64,000 nucleotides of DNA from Streptomyces sp. SAT1. GTDB lineage: Bacteria; Actinomycetota; Actinomycetes; Streptomycetales; Streptomycetaceae. The stretch covers positions 2,122,501 to 2,186,500 of the forward strand of contig NZ_CP015849.1 of the NCBI RefSeq assembly GCF_001654495.1. The letters run 5' to 3'. This document shows positions 52,786 through 60,733 of the stretch, one piece after another. The notes below the pieces were generated by a model, which did not search any database, was not told where the DNA came from, and saw only the letters and a program-made list of their open reading frames with translations. The position numbers and the translations under genes are program-made. How positions within the stretch are numbered: position 1 is the stretch's first letter; each line of letters begins with the position of its first letter.

Positions 52786-53025
52786 ATGCACACGGGCACG
52801 GCCATGCTGACGATCGGCGCCTTTGCGAAGGCGTCCCGACCGCTCGCGCCCGGCGGCACGGTCGTCGTCGACGGCCTCACCCCGGCCGCCTCCTGGCCGC
52901 CCCGGCACGAGGGCGCGGTGGGCCGGGCCCGGCTGCACTGGCTGGAGCGTCCCGCGCCGCACGCCGCCGAAGTCCGGCTCGCGGCCGGCCTGAGCGCGGT
53001 CGTGGGGCGACGGCGTCCGGGGTAG
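52786..53025 (+). pseudogene. MerR-family regulator remnant
   Basis: 79 codons, starting MHTGTAMLTIGAFAKASR, which is the start of a MerR helix-turn-helix (MLTIGxFAxASRLSPKALRRYDELGLL). After that the expected sequence is degraded: the second helix and wing become PLAPGGTVVVDGLTPAAS, then GRARLHWLERPAPHAAEVRLAAGL still resembles the GRARxxxWLRxxGMPLAxIRxxxxL of the family. No effector domain follows. I interpret it as a decayed, truncated gene; a functional small protein cannot be excluded. Confidence 0.6.
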
Positions 53026-53147
53026 GACGGTGCTGTGGGTCCCACGACCGGTCCGGCCGCCCCGGTACCGAGGGGTGGCCGGGCCCGGCGGCCGGGACAC
53101 TGACCAGGTGACCGGCCGGCCCGTCCGGTGACCCAGACGAACACCAC

Positions 53148-53192
53148 GTACACGACGTACACGACGTACACGACGTACACGACGTACACGAC
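53148..53192 (+). repeat. five-copy 9 bp tandem repeat abutting the matB ribosome site
   Basis: GTACACGAC is repeated exactly five times (53148-53192), and the next base begins GAAGGAG, the Shine-Dalgarno of matB. Each unit carries a GTAC palindrome. On the + strand it would be the last part of the matB leader RNA. Confidence 0.9.
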
Positions 53193-53207
53193 GAAGGAGT
53201 CCGCCGC

Positions 53208-54683
53208 GTGTCCTCCCTCTTTCCGGCCCTGACGGATGCCCCGGGGCCCCGGCCTGCCCTGCGGTTCGGCGACCGGGCGCTGACGTATGCGGAACTGGCG
53301 GCGGCGGCCGGTGCCGTCGGCGCGCGGGTGCGGGGCCGGGAGCGGGTCGCCGTGTGGGCGACGCCCGCGCTGGAGACGGCCGTGGCCGTGGTGGGCGCGC
53401 TGCTCGCCGGGGTGAGCGTCGTACCGCTGAACCCGAGGTCCGGCGGGAAGGAGCTGGGGCACATCCTCGCCGACAGCGCACCCTCGCTGGTGCTGGCCGC
53501 CCCCGGCGACGAACTGCCCGGCGTGCTCGCCGGATCGCACCGCGTCGACGTGGACGTACGGGAGCGGGGGCCGGTCCCGGCCGAGGACGGCCGGGCGGGC
53601 GACGAGGACCCCGCGCTGGTCGTCTACACCTCCGGCACCACAGGACCGCCCAAGGGCGCCGTCATCCCGCGCCGGGCCGTCGCCCACACCCTGGACGCGC
53701 TGGCGGACGCCTGGGCGTGGACCGCCGGGGACGTGCTGGTGCACGGGCTGCCGCTGTTCCATGTGCACGGCCTGGTCCTCGGCACGCTCGGCCCGCTGCG
53801 GCGCGGCGGCTCGGTACGGCACCTGGGCCGGTTCACGACGCAGGGCGTGGCCCGGGAGCTGTCGGACGGGGCGACGATGCTGTTCGGGGTGCCGACCATG
53901 TACCACCGGATCGCGGAGGCGCTGCCGGACTCCCCCGAGCTGGCCGGGGCGCTGGCGGGCGCCCGGCTGCTGGTCTCCGGTTCGGCCGCGCTGCCGGTGC
54001 ACGACCACGAGCGGATCGCTGCGGCGACCGGCCGGCGGGTGATCGAGCGGTACGGGATGACCGAGACGCTGATGAACACGAGCGTGCGGGCGGACGGTGA
54101 GGCCCGCGCGGGCACGGTCGGGCCGCCGCTGCCCGGCGTCGGTCTGCGGCTGGTGGAGGAGGACGGGACGCCCCTGACCGCGTACGACGGCGAGAGCGTC
54201 GGCGAGATCCAGGTGCGCGGCCCGAACCTGTTCACGCAGTACCTGAACCGGCCCGACGCGACGGCCGCCGCCTTCACGGCCGACGGCTGGTTCCGCACCG
54301 GGGACATGGCGGTGCGCGACCCGGACGGCTATGTCCGGATCGTCGGCCGCAAGGCCACCGACCTGATCAAGAGCGGCGGTTACAAGATCGGCGCGGGCGA
54401 GATCGAGAACGCGCTCCTGGAGCATCCCGGTGTCCGCGAGGCCGCCGTCACCGGGGAGCCGGACGCCGACCTCGGCGAACGGATCGTCGCCTGGATCGTC
54501 CCGGCGGACCCGGCCGCCCCGCCCGGTACCGAGGAGCTGGCCGGGCACGTGGCCGGGCGGCTGGCCCCGCACAAGCGGCCCCGGGTGGTCCGGCTGCTCG
54601 ACACGCTGCCCCGCAACGACATGGGCAAGATCATGAAGCGGGCGCTGCCGCAGGGCGGCCCGGCCGCGGAAGGCGGGCGCTGA
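53208..54683 (+). CDS. matB: malonyl-CoA synthetase
   Basis: Activates malonate (and methylmalonate in Streptomyces) with ATP and CoA via an adenylate. 491 residues. ANL-superfamily motifs: P-loop-like VVYTSGTTGPPKGAVIPRRAV (about residues 143-163), RYGMTETLMNTSVRADGEARAGTVG, GWFRTGDMAVRDPDGYVRIVGRKATDLIKSGGYKIGAGEIE (hinge) and catalytic Lys near NDMGKIMKRAL. The N-terminus MSSLFPAL and core match S. coelicolor MatB (SCO2444). GAAGGAG precedes GTG 53208. The next gene starts 3 bp after the stop, so they are co-transcribed. Confidence 0.93.
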   Translation: MSSLFPALTDAPGPRPALRFGDRALTYAELAAAAGAVGARVRGRERVAVWATPALETAVAVVGALLAGVSVVPLNPRSGGKELGHILADSAPSLVLAAPGDELPGVLAGSHRVDVDVRERGPVPAEDGRAGDEDPALVVYTSGTTGPPKGAVIPRRAVAHTLDALADAWAWTAGDVLVHGLPLFHVHGLVLGTLGPLRRGGSVRHLGRFTTQGVARELSDGATMLFGVPTMYHRIAEALPDSPELAGALAGARLLVSGSAALPVHDHERIAAATGRRVIERYGMTETLMNTSVRADGEARAGTVGPPLPGVGLRLVEEDGTPLTAYDGESVGEIQVRGPNLFTQYLNRPDATAAAFTADGWFRTGDMAVRDPDGYVRIVGRKATDLIKSGGYKIGAGEIENALLEHPGVREAAVTGEPDADLGERIVAWIVPADPAAPPGTEELAGHVAGRLAPHKRPRVVRLLDTLPRNDMGKIMKRALPQGGPAAEGGR

Positions 54684-54685
54684 CC

Positions 54686-56311
54686 ATGGCCGGCCGTCAC
54701 TCCGCCCGGCAGGCGATAGCCCTGGTCACCGACGACTTCACCGAACTGCCCGACGCCCCGGCGCCGTCCGGCTCCATGGGCGCCCCGGACACCGCCGCCC
54801 CGGACACCGCCGCCCCGCACGCCGCCGCCCCGCACGCCGCCGCCCCGCGCGCCGCCGCCCCGGACAGGCCCGACGGGCCGCTCGGCTGGGAGGGCTACGA
54901 CGCCTCCCGCGCCCGCGCCGCCGCACGCACCGGCGAACAGGAGTCCGTCGTGTGCGGCACCGCACGGATCGAGGGCACGCCCGCGGTGCTGATCTCCTTC
55001 GAGTTCGGCTTCCTCGGCGGCTCGCTGGGCACCCGCACCGGCGACCGCCTGGAGGCCGCGTACGCCTACGCCCGCGCGCACCGGCTGCCCGTCGTGCCGC
55101 TGGTGGCCACCGGCGGCAGCCGCATGCAGGAGGGCATGCTCGCGCTGACGCAGCTCCAGCGCGTGGCACGGCAGTCCGCGCTGACCCGCGCGGCCGGTCT
55201 CGCGCAGATCGCGGTGCTGCGCGATCCGACGACCGGCGGCGGCTGGGCCACGCTGGGCGCGGGCGCCGACGTGGTGCTGGCGCTGCCCGGCGCCCAGGTC
55301 GGCTTCGCCGGTTCCCGGGTCCGGCCGCCGGACGCCGACCCGGCGGCGTACACGGCCGAGGCGCAGGTGGCGGCGGGCTCGGCGGACGCCGTCGTACCGC
55401 CCGGGGAGCTGCGCGCGACGCTGGGCCGGTGGCTGCGGCTGCTGACCGCGCCCTCGTCCGCCCCCGCTCCCCCGCCGCGCGCACTGCCGACGGCGGCGAC
55501 CGCCACGACCGCCACGACCGCCACGATTACAACGACCACTGCGGATACGGCGGCTACTGCGAGTACGACGGCTACGGCGGCCGCGACCGGGCTGCCCGGC
55601 ACCGATCTGCCCGCCACCGGTCTGCCCGCCACCGGCTGGGAGGCCGTCCGGCGGGCCCGCGCCCCCGAACGCCCGCGCGCCGAACGGTATCTGGACGCCT
55701 ATTTTTCCGACCGCGTGGCCCTGCGCGGCGACCGCTGCGGCGGCGGCCCCTCCCCCGAGACCGGCACCGACACCGGCACCGGCACCGACACCGACGCCGA
55801 GACCGAAACCGGCGGCCGGGGCGAAGTGGGCGGCGTGCTCTGCGGGTTCGGCACGCACCAGGGCCGTACCGTCGCCTACGCCGCCCAGACCGGCACCGCC
55901 ACGCGGCCCGCCGGGTACCGCACCGCCGCCCGGCTGGTCCGGCTCGCGGACCGGCTCGGGATCCCGGTGCTGACGCTGGTGGACACCCCGGGCGCCGCCA
56001 ACGACGCCGAGGCGGAGCGGCAGGGCGCGGGCGCGGCCATCGCCGACCTGTTCGGCGCGGTGGCCGCCGCCCGGACACCGGTGACCACGCTGGTGATCGG
56101 GGAGGGCGGTTCGGGCGGCGCGCTCGCGCTGGCCGCGCCGGGCAACACCTGGGCCGTGCCCGACAGTTACTTCTCGGTGATCGCCCCGGAACTGGCCGCC
56201 GCGATCCTCAAGCGCCCGCCCGAGCAGGCACCGGCCACGGCCGAGCAGTTGCGGCTGCGCCCGCAGGATCTGGTCGAACTGGGCGTGGTGCGGGGCGTGG
56301 TGGAGCCGTAG
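54686..56311 (+). CDS. fused beta/alpha carboxyltransferase of an acyl-CoA carboxylase
   Basis: 541 residues with both halves of a biotin-dependent carboxyltransferase in one chain. The beta half has FEFGFLGGSLGTRTGDR, VATGGSRMQEGMLALTQL (oxyanion glycines) and the DPTTGGGWATLGAGADV segment; the alpha half has VLTLVDTPGAANDAEAERQG and TLVIGEGGSGGALALAAPGN. The zinc ribbon of AccD is absent. Low-complexity linkers lie at residues about 28-62 (APDTAAPHAAAP repeats), 270-310 (Thr/Ala runs) and 350-375 (TGTDTGTGTD). Paired with matB, so the two may supply and consume malonyl- or methylmalonyl-CoA. No biotin carboxylase is nearby. Confidence 0.85.
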   Translation: MAGRHSARQAIALVTDDFTELPDAPAPSGSMGAPDTAAPDTAAPHAAAPHAAAPRAAAPDRPDGPLGWEGYDASRARAAARTGEQESVVCGTARIEGTPAVLISFEFGFLGGSLGTRTGDRLEAAYAYARAHRLPVVPLVATGGSRMQEGMLALTQLQRVARQSALTRAAGLAQIAVLRDPTTGGGWATLGAGADVVLALPGAQVGFAGSRVRPPDADPAAYTAEAQVAAGSADAVVPPGELRATLGRWLRLLTAPSSAPAPPPRALPTAATATTATTATITTTTADTAATASTTATAAATGLPGTDLPATGLPATGWEAVRRARAPERPRAERYLDAYFSDRVALRGDRCGGGPSPETGTDTGTGTDTDAETETGGRGEVGGVLCGFGTHQGRTVAYAAQTGTATRPAGYRTAARLVRLADRLGIPVLTLVDTPGAANDAEAERQGAGAAIADLFGAVAAARTPVTTLVIGEGGSGGALALAAPGNTWAVPDSYFSVIAPELAAAILKRPPEQAPATAEQLRLRPQDLVELGVVRGVVEP

Positions 56312-56348
56312 CGGGCCGTGGAGAGCCAGGAGGCCCATCAGCCGTTCG

Positions 56349-56401
56349 GAACATTTGAACATCCGAACATCCGAACAAGAGATCAGTTGTTCCCTGGAAC
56401 A
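56349..56401 (+). promoter_or_regulatory. GAACA operator array
   Basis: GAACA recurs at 56349, 56357, 56365 and 56373, an exact 8 bp period, followed by the perfect palindrome TGTTCCCTGGAACA (56388-56401) that contains the same word in both orientations. This lies 130-180 bp before the 19-codon peptide gene. Repeated half-sites at fixed spacing suggest cooperative binding of a regulator; none can be named. Confidence 0.6.
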
Positions 56402-56529
56402 GGTGATCGTCGCAGAAGTGATCGGTACGGGGCCCGCGGGGCGGACGATACTGACGGTGCGCAAGCGACGGGCTGCAGACCGTGGTCGGCGCAGGTCCCA
56501 CACGTGGCAACACAAGGAGAAGTACGATC

Positions 56530-56589
56530 ATGAATTTCCTCACTGACGTCCTCGCCGGCCTGATCCACATCGTCGGCTGGCTGATCTGA
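56530..56589 (+). CDS. 19-residue amphipathic peptide
   Basis: MNFLTDVLAGLIHIVGWLI, 19 residues, about 60 bp long. It is real to judge from four signs: AAGGAGA 9 nt before ATG 56530, its own strong terminator 18 bp after the stop, a non-random AT-richer promoter region with the GAACA array, and a peptide that is hydrophobic with one Asp, one His and Gly/Trp, as in short membrane-active helices. It is too short to include a signal peptide. I do not recognise a characterised family. Candidate roles are a membrane-active signal or toxin peptide, or a leader peptide; none is shown. Confidence 0.7.
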   Translation: MNFLTDVLAGLIHIVGWLI

Positions 56590-56606
56590 CGGCAGCGAAG
56601 CAGCAC

Positions 56607-56645
56607 GGCGGCGCCGCCTCCCCGTCCCAGGGAGGCGGCGCCGCC
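56607..56645. terminator. terminator of the peptide gene
   Basis: GGCGGCGCCGCCTCCC and its exact complement form a 16 bp stem with a 7 nt loop (CGTCCCA), between the peptide gene and the convergent subtilase stop. It acts for both sides. Confidence 0.9.
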
Positions 56646-56668
56646 CGCGTGTGCGCGCGGCGCTCAGC

Positions 56669-59600
56669 TCACCGCTGCCGCACCCCCACGGCCCGGACGA
56701 GCTCCTGGTGCACGGAGCCGCCCCGGTCGTCCCCCGCCGAGGCGCGCAGCGAGACGGACGCCGCGCCCCGGGGCACGCTCAGCGTGCCCTTCCAGGAGGC
56801 GTGCCCGCCGGCGAGCCGCACCTGCCGCCAGGTCGCGCCCTCGTCGTAGGAGACCTCCAGCCGGCCCCCGGAGAGGGTGCCGGTGCCGGTGGCGCCCGCC
56901 ACGTACGCGGCGCTCAGGCCCACCGGGATCCGGCTGCCCGCCCGCACCGTGCCCGCGAGGTCGGTGTCGACGTCGAGGGCGAGGTTGATCAGGGGCAGGA
57001 AGCTCCAGTGGTCCTCGGGGGTGGCGGCCGAACGGAACGTCCACTCGGCGTGACCCCGCCCGGCGAGCTTCCAGCGGGCCGGGTCCAGCGCGGTGTCGGT
57101 GACGAGCTTGTACGTGTGCTCGTCGGCGGGCGCGTCCCGGACGTACGCGCTCGAACTGGTGCCGCGGTCCACCTCCTTGCCGTCCAGATAGGCCACCGTC
57201 GTCTGGGACATGCCGCTCTCCGCGCTCCACACGTCGCCGAAGCCGGTGTGGTCGGGCCCGGAGTCGCCCCAGCCGGGCGCGTTGAACTGGAGGGTGTTCC
57301 CGGCGCGCTGCTGGCCCCAGCCGAGCCCGGTGCCCAGCCACGGGTGCCAGACGGGCTTGAACCAGTCCAGCTCCCGGTGCGAGCCGCCGGTGTAGCGGAC
57401 CAGGCCGCTGCGTTCCTCCAGGGTGCCCTCGCCGAGCGTCACCGACTCGTGCCAGAGCTGGCCGGGCCCGGTGGAGACGTAGTCGGTGCGGGTGGCCGGG
57501 TAGTCGGCGCTCTCGGGGAAGCCGAGGCCGATGGGGAAGGTGTCGGTGATCGAGTACCGGAACTCCCCGCCGCTCGCCGCCTGCCCGGAGTGGAACCTCA
57601 CGTCCAGCGCGGCCAGTCGGCGCTTGCCGGGGGCGTAGGTCAGGTCATGGTCGGGGACCGCGCCCGGGTGGCCGTCCGAGAGGTCGTAGACGTACGGCGT
57701 GTGCGGGGTGCCGGTCATGTCGACGCGGCGGGCGGCGCGCAGCCGGGCGGCGTCGGCGGCGTTCACCGAGGCGATCAGGAGCGGCCGGTCGGCGTTGTCG
57801 TCGGTGCCCCACCACAGGCTGAGCCGGCCGGGCGCGTCGTCCGTGACGAAGAGCGCGGCGGCGCCCGCGTCCTGCGCGGCCTGGGCGAGCGCGCCGGGGT
57901 CGGTGGTGTCGGTGACGCGGGCCAGGACCGCCTTGCCGCGCACGTTCCTGCCGGTGAGGCCGCCGGTGCCGATGTCGACCAGCGGCAGCCTGCTGCGGCC
58001 CGCGGTGAGGGTGCTGCCCGCCTGGACGAGCGCGTCACCGACGCCCTTGACCGCCAGCGGGGGTGCGCCGAGCCGCCACACCGTCCGGTACTCGAAGGAG
58101 CCCTGCCGGACCTTTTCGGTCGGCGCGGCGAACACGCTGTCGTACGTCAGCGGCACCTGCACGGCGCCGAACAGGTCGGCGCCGCCCGCCTTGCGGTCGT
58201 ACTCCATGAGGAGCTGGCGCCGCTCGGTGCGGCGGCCCACGTCGGCGCGGACCTCGCGCAGCCGCCGCCCGTCCAGGGTGATCTCGCGGTCCCGGTCGAG
58301 GGTGATCTCGGGGGCGGCGAGGAAGCCGAGCCCGAGGGAGTCGGCGCCGTGGCTGCCGCGCACGTCGAGGAAGGAGGACACGCTGTACGTGCCCGGGTCC
58401 AGCCGCAGCCGCAGGGTGCCCGAGTCGTCGACGTGGGCGCTGAACGGGTCGGCGCCCGCGACGAGTCGCTGCACGGCGAGGTCGGCGGCGGTGGCGGCTC
58501 CGGAGCGGTCCTTGACGTGCACGGTGAGCGTGTACCGCTCGCCTTCCTTGACCAGCCCGAACGCGGTGTGCGCGACGGCTGTGCCGGCCGCCGAGGCCAC
58601 GATCTGCCCGCTCGTGTCGCCCACCAGGGCCTTGGCGCCGTCGCCGGTGACCGTGGTGGAGGCGGTGTCGTGCGCGGGCACGGTGAGCTGCCGGTCGGCG
58701 AGGGCGGCCACGCCGTCGGGGGCGCCCCGTACGGCCAGGGTCAGCTCGACGGGCCGGTCACCGGAGTTGGTGTAGGTGAGGGTGCGGGTGACCGGCTTGT
58801 TCCCGTCGTAGGGCCAGCCGTAGAAGCCGAGGTCGGCGCTGCCGGTGGCGGTGACCTGGGCGGCCACCGCGTCCGGCACGCTCACCCGGCCCGCGCCCAG
58901 CACATAGGCGGAGGCGTCGAGCTGCTTCGACGTCGACATCAGCGCGTCCTTGAGCCGGACCGCGCCCCAGTCCGGGTGCTCCTGGGCGAGCAGGGCGGCG
59001 ACCCCGGCGACATGGGGCGTCGCCATGGACGTACCGCTCATGGTCGTGTAGTCGCCGCTGCCCTCGGTGAGCCGGGAGCGGGCGGCGAGGATGTCGACGC
59101 CGGGGGCAGCGAGGTCGGGCTTGAGGGCGTTGTCGCCCAGGCGCGGTCCCGCGCTGGTGAAGTAGGCGGCCCGGTCGGCGGAGTCGACCGCGGAGACGGT
59201 CAGGGCCGCGTCGGCGGCGCCGGGCGAGCCGATGGAGGAGGGCGCGCCGGTGTTCCCGGCGGCGATCACGAAGAGCGCGCCGGTCTCGGCCGAGAGGGTG
59301 TCGACGGCCTGCGCCATGGGGTCGGTGCCGTCGCTGGCCTCGGTGGAGCCCAGCGACATGGACACGATCCGCGCGTGCACGTCCCGCGCGGCCCACTCCA
59401 TCCCGGCGATGATCTGCGACTCGCTGCCCGTGCCCTGGTCGTCGAGCACCTTGCCGACGGCGAGCACGGCGTCGGGGGCGACGCCCTTCTCCCTGCCGTC
59501 GGAGGCGGCGCCGCTGCCGCCCACGGTGGAGGTGACGTGGGTGCCGTGGCCGTTGCGGTCGGCGACCTCCTCGCCCGGGATGAAGCTCTTGGTCCGCGCG

Positions 59601-60391
59601 ACGCGGCCGGCCAGGTCGGGGTGGGTGGTGTCGACGCCGGTGTCCAGGACGGCGACGGTGACGCCCTTGCCGGTCAGCCCGGCCTCCCACGCCTCCGGGG
59701 TGCCGATCTGGGCGTTGGACTCGGCCATGTCGGCGCGGACCCGGCCGTCGAGCCAGACCTTGTCGACGCCGTCCGGCGAAAGGGTGCGCGCGCCGTCCGG
59801 CGAAAGGGTGCGCGTGCCGCCGGGCCGGGTGAACTCCCGCCAGAACGCACGCCCCTTGCCCGCCTCGACGGCGGCGCCGTGCACGCTGGCGAGGTCCCGG
59901 GTCCGCGCGGCGCCGCGCGGGGTGCGCACCGCGCGGTCCTTGCCGTAGGTCACGATCAGCGGCAGTTCTCCGGTGCGGGTGTCGGCGAGTCCCTGCCGCA
60001 GCAGCTCGCTGACGTCGAACAGCCGCGGGTCGAGCCGGCCCGCGCGCAGATACGGCCGGGCCTCGTCCGGTACGACGGTGACGGTGCCGTCGGCCACGGT
60101 GGTGCGGACGGCCCCGGTGGCGTCCGCCGGCCGCCGCACCGTGACGGTGCTCCTCCCGCCGCCGAGCGGGGTGACGGTGACCCGGTCGCCGGTGACGAGG
60201 GTGACGGTGCGGGGGCCGTCCGCCGGTCTCCCGGCCGCCGCGGCGGCCCGGGGCGCGCTGGTCGTGGGGGTGGTGGATCCGGTGTCGTGGGCGGCCGCCT
60301 GTCCGGCGGCGGCCTGCCCGGCGGGCAGCAGGGCGATCACGAGCCCGGCCGACAGGAGGGTCGCTCTCCGTCTGCCTGGTCCTCTGCTCAT
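56669..60391 (-). CDS. secreted S8 subtilisin-like protease with PA domain
   Basis: 1240 residues. Signal peptide (residues 1-33, ending AGQAAA), a prodomain, then the S8 catalytic domain: Asp in AVLDTGVDTTHPDL, His in NGHGTHVTSTVGG, Ser in GTSMATPHVAGVAAL (Asp about residue 245, Ser about 455). A long C-terminal region has a PA-like segment (GKAVLARVTDTTDPGALAQAAQDAGAAALFVTDD) and beta-sandwich domains. A 24 bp direct duplication (GTRTLSPDGARTLSPDG) lies just before the catalytic domain. ATG 60391 has GAGAGG upstream. Extracellular protein degradation is the likely role. Confidence 0.92.
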   Translation of the reverse strand: MSRGPGRRRATLLSAGLVIALLPAGQAAAGQAAAHDTGSTTPTTSAPRAAAAAGRPADGPRTVTLVTGDRVTVTPLGGGRSTVTVRRPADATGAVRTTVADGTVTVVPDEARPYLRAGRLDPRLFDVSELLRQGLADTRTGELPLIVTYGKDRAVRTPRGAARTRDLASVHGAAVEAGKGRAFWREFTRPGGTRTLSPDGARTLSPDGVDKVWLDGRVRADMAESNAQIGTPEAWEAGLTGKGVTVAVLDTGVDTTHPDLAGRVARTKSFIPGEEVADRNGHGTHVTSTVGGSGAASDGREKGVAPDAVLAVGKVLDDQGTGSESQIIAGMEWAARDVHARIVSMSLGSTEASDGTDPMAQAVDTLSAETGALFVIAAGNTGAPSSIGSPGAADAALTVSAVDSADRAAYFTSAGPRLGDNALKPDLAAPGVDILAARSRLTEGSGDYTTMSGTSMATPHVAGVAALLAQEHPDWGAVRLKDALMSTSKQLDASAYVLGAGRVSVPDAVAAQVTATGSADLGFYGWPYDGNKPVTRTLTYTNSGDRPVELTLAVRGAPDGVAALADRQLTVPAHDTASTTVTGDGAKALVGDTSGQIVASAAGTAVAHTAFGLVKEGERYTLTVHVKDRSGAATAADLAVQRLVAGADPFSAHVDDSGTLRLRLDPGTYSVSSFLDVRGSHGADSLGLGFLAAPEITLDRDREITLDGRRLREVRADVGRRTERRQLLMEYDRKAGGADLFGAVQVPLTYDSVFAAPTEKVRQGSFEYRTVWRLGAPPLAVKGVGDALVQAGSTLTAGRSRLPLVDIGTGGLTGRNVRGKAVLARVTDTTDPGALAQAAQDAGAAALFVTDDAPGRLSLWWGTDDNADRPLLIASVNAADAARLRAARRVDMTGTPHTPYVYDLSDGHPGAVPDHDLTYAPGKRRLAALDVRFHSGQAASGGEFRYSITDTFPIGLGFPESADYPATRTDYVSTGPGQLWHESVTLGEGTLEERSGLVRYTGGSHRELDWFKPVWHPWLGTGLGWGQQRAGNTLQFNAPGWGDSGPDHTGFGDVWSAESGMSQTTVAYLDGKEVDRGTSSSAYVRDAPADEHTYKLVTDTALDPARWKLAGRGHAEWTFRSAATPEDHWSFLPLINLALDVDTDLAGTVRAGSRIPVGLSAAYVAGATGTGTLSGGRLEVSYDEGATWRQVRLAGGHASWKGTLSVPRGAASVSLRASAGDDRGGSVHQELVRAVGVRQR

Positions 60392-60426
60392 CCGTGCCTC
60401 TCTTCCTCGCAAGCGGCGGTCCGCTT

Positions 60427-60474
60427 CGTCGAGTGCTGCGTCGAATGCTGCGTCGAGTGCTGCGTCGGTGCTGG
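60427..60474 (-). repeat. four-copy 12 bp tandem repeat upstream of the subtilase
   Basis: Units CGTCGAGTGCTG, CGTCGAATGCTG, CGTCGAGTGCTG and CGTCGGTGCTGG (48 bp) begin 36 bp before the subtilase start. In the reverse frame they would encode a DAALDAAFDAALDEAD stretch, so an extended N-terminus is formally possible, but the signal peptide argues for the ATG at 60391. Confidence 0.8.
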
Positions 60475-60733
60475 GAAGAGTGTCAGGAGACTTGTGTGGC
60501 AAGGGAGTTGACGAGCGGTGGCGGATGGTCGCCGTGGCAGGTTCCCGCCAGGACAAGGCGGTCCACTGTGCGCATACCTGGTACTTGTTCAGCAGGCGGC
60601 CAGGAAAAGCACTCGTCCAGCGGCCCCCCGCCCGGCCCCCTTGAACAGGCGCCCGCTCCCCCGTCCCGCACACGATGCACAGGAGGCCGCCGCCCGGCGA
60701 CCGCCACGGTCCGCGCTCTCGGGAGGATCCGTC
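60475..60733. other. divergent promoter region subtilase / mbl
   Basis: A 259 bp spacer between the repeat array and the MreB/Mbl-like gene. TTGACG occurs near 60508 on the + strand, and two AT-richer islands at about 60565-60605. No convincing -35/-10 pair or gene is seen. Confidence 0.4.

Noticed and set aside
56355-56546. 63-codon frame overlapping the start of the 19-residue peptide gene
   Set aside because: It covers the GAACA operator array and palindrome, has no ribosome-binding site and poor codon bias. The shorter peptide frame has a Shine-Dalgarno and terminator.
60427-60474. N-terminal extension of the subtilase through the 12 bp repeats
   Set aside because: It would put an acidic repeat before the signal peptide; ATG 60391 has a proper Shine-Dalgarno and a typical export signal directly after it.
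56651-60511. 1286-codon + strand frame opposite the subtilase
   Set aside because: Antisense shadow: Val/Gly/Arg/His-rich with no motif, while the reverse strand has a complete S8 triad.
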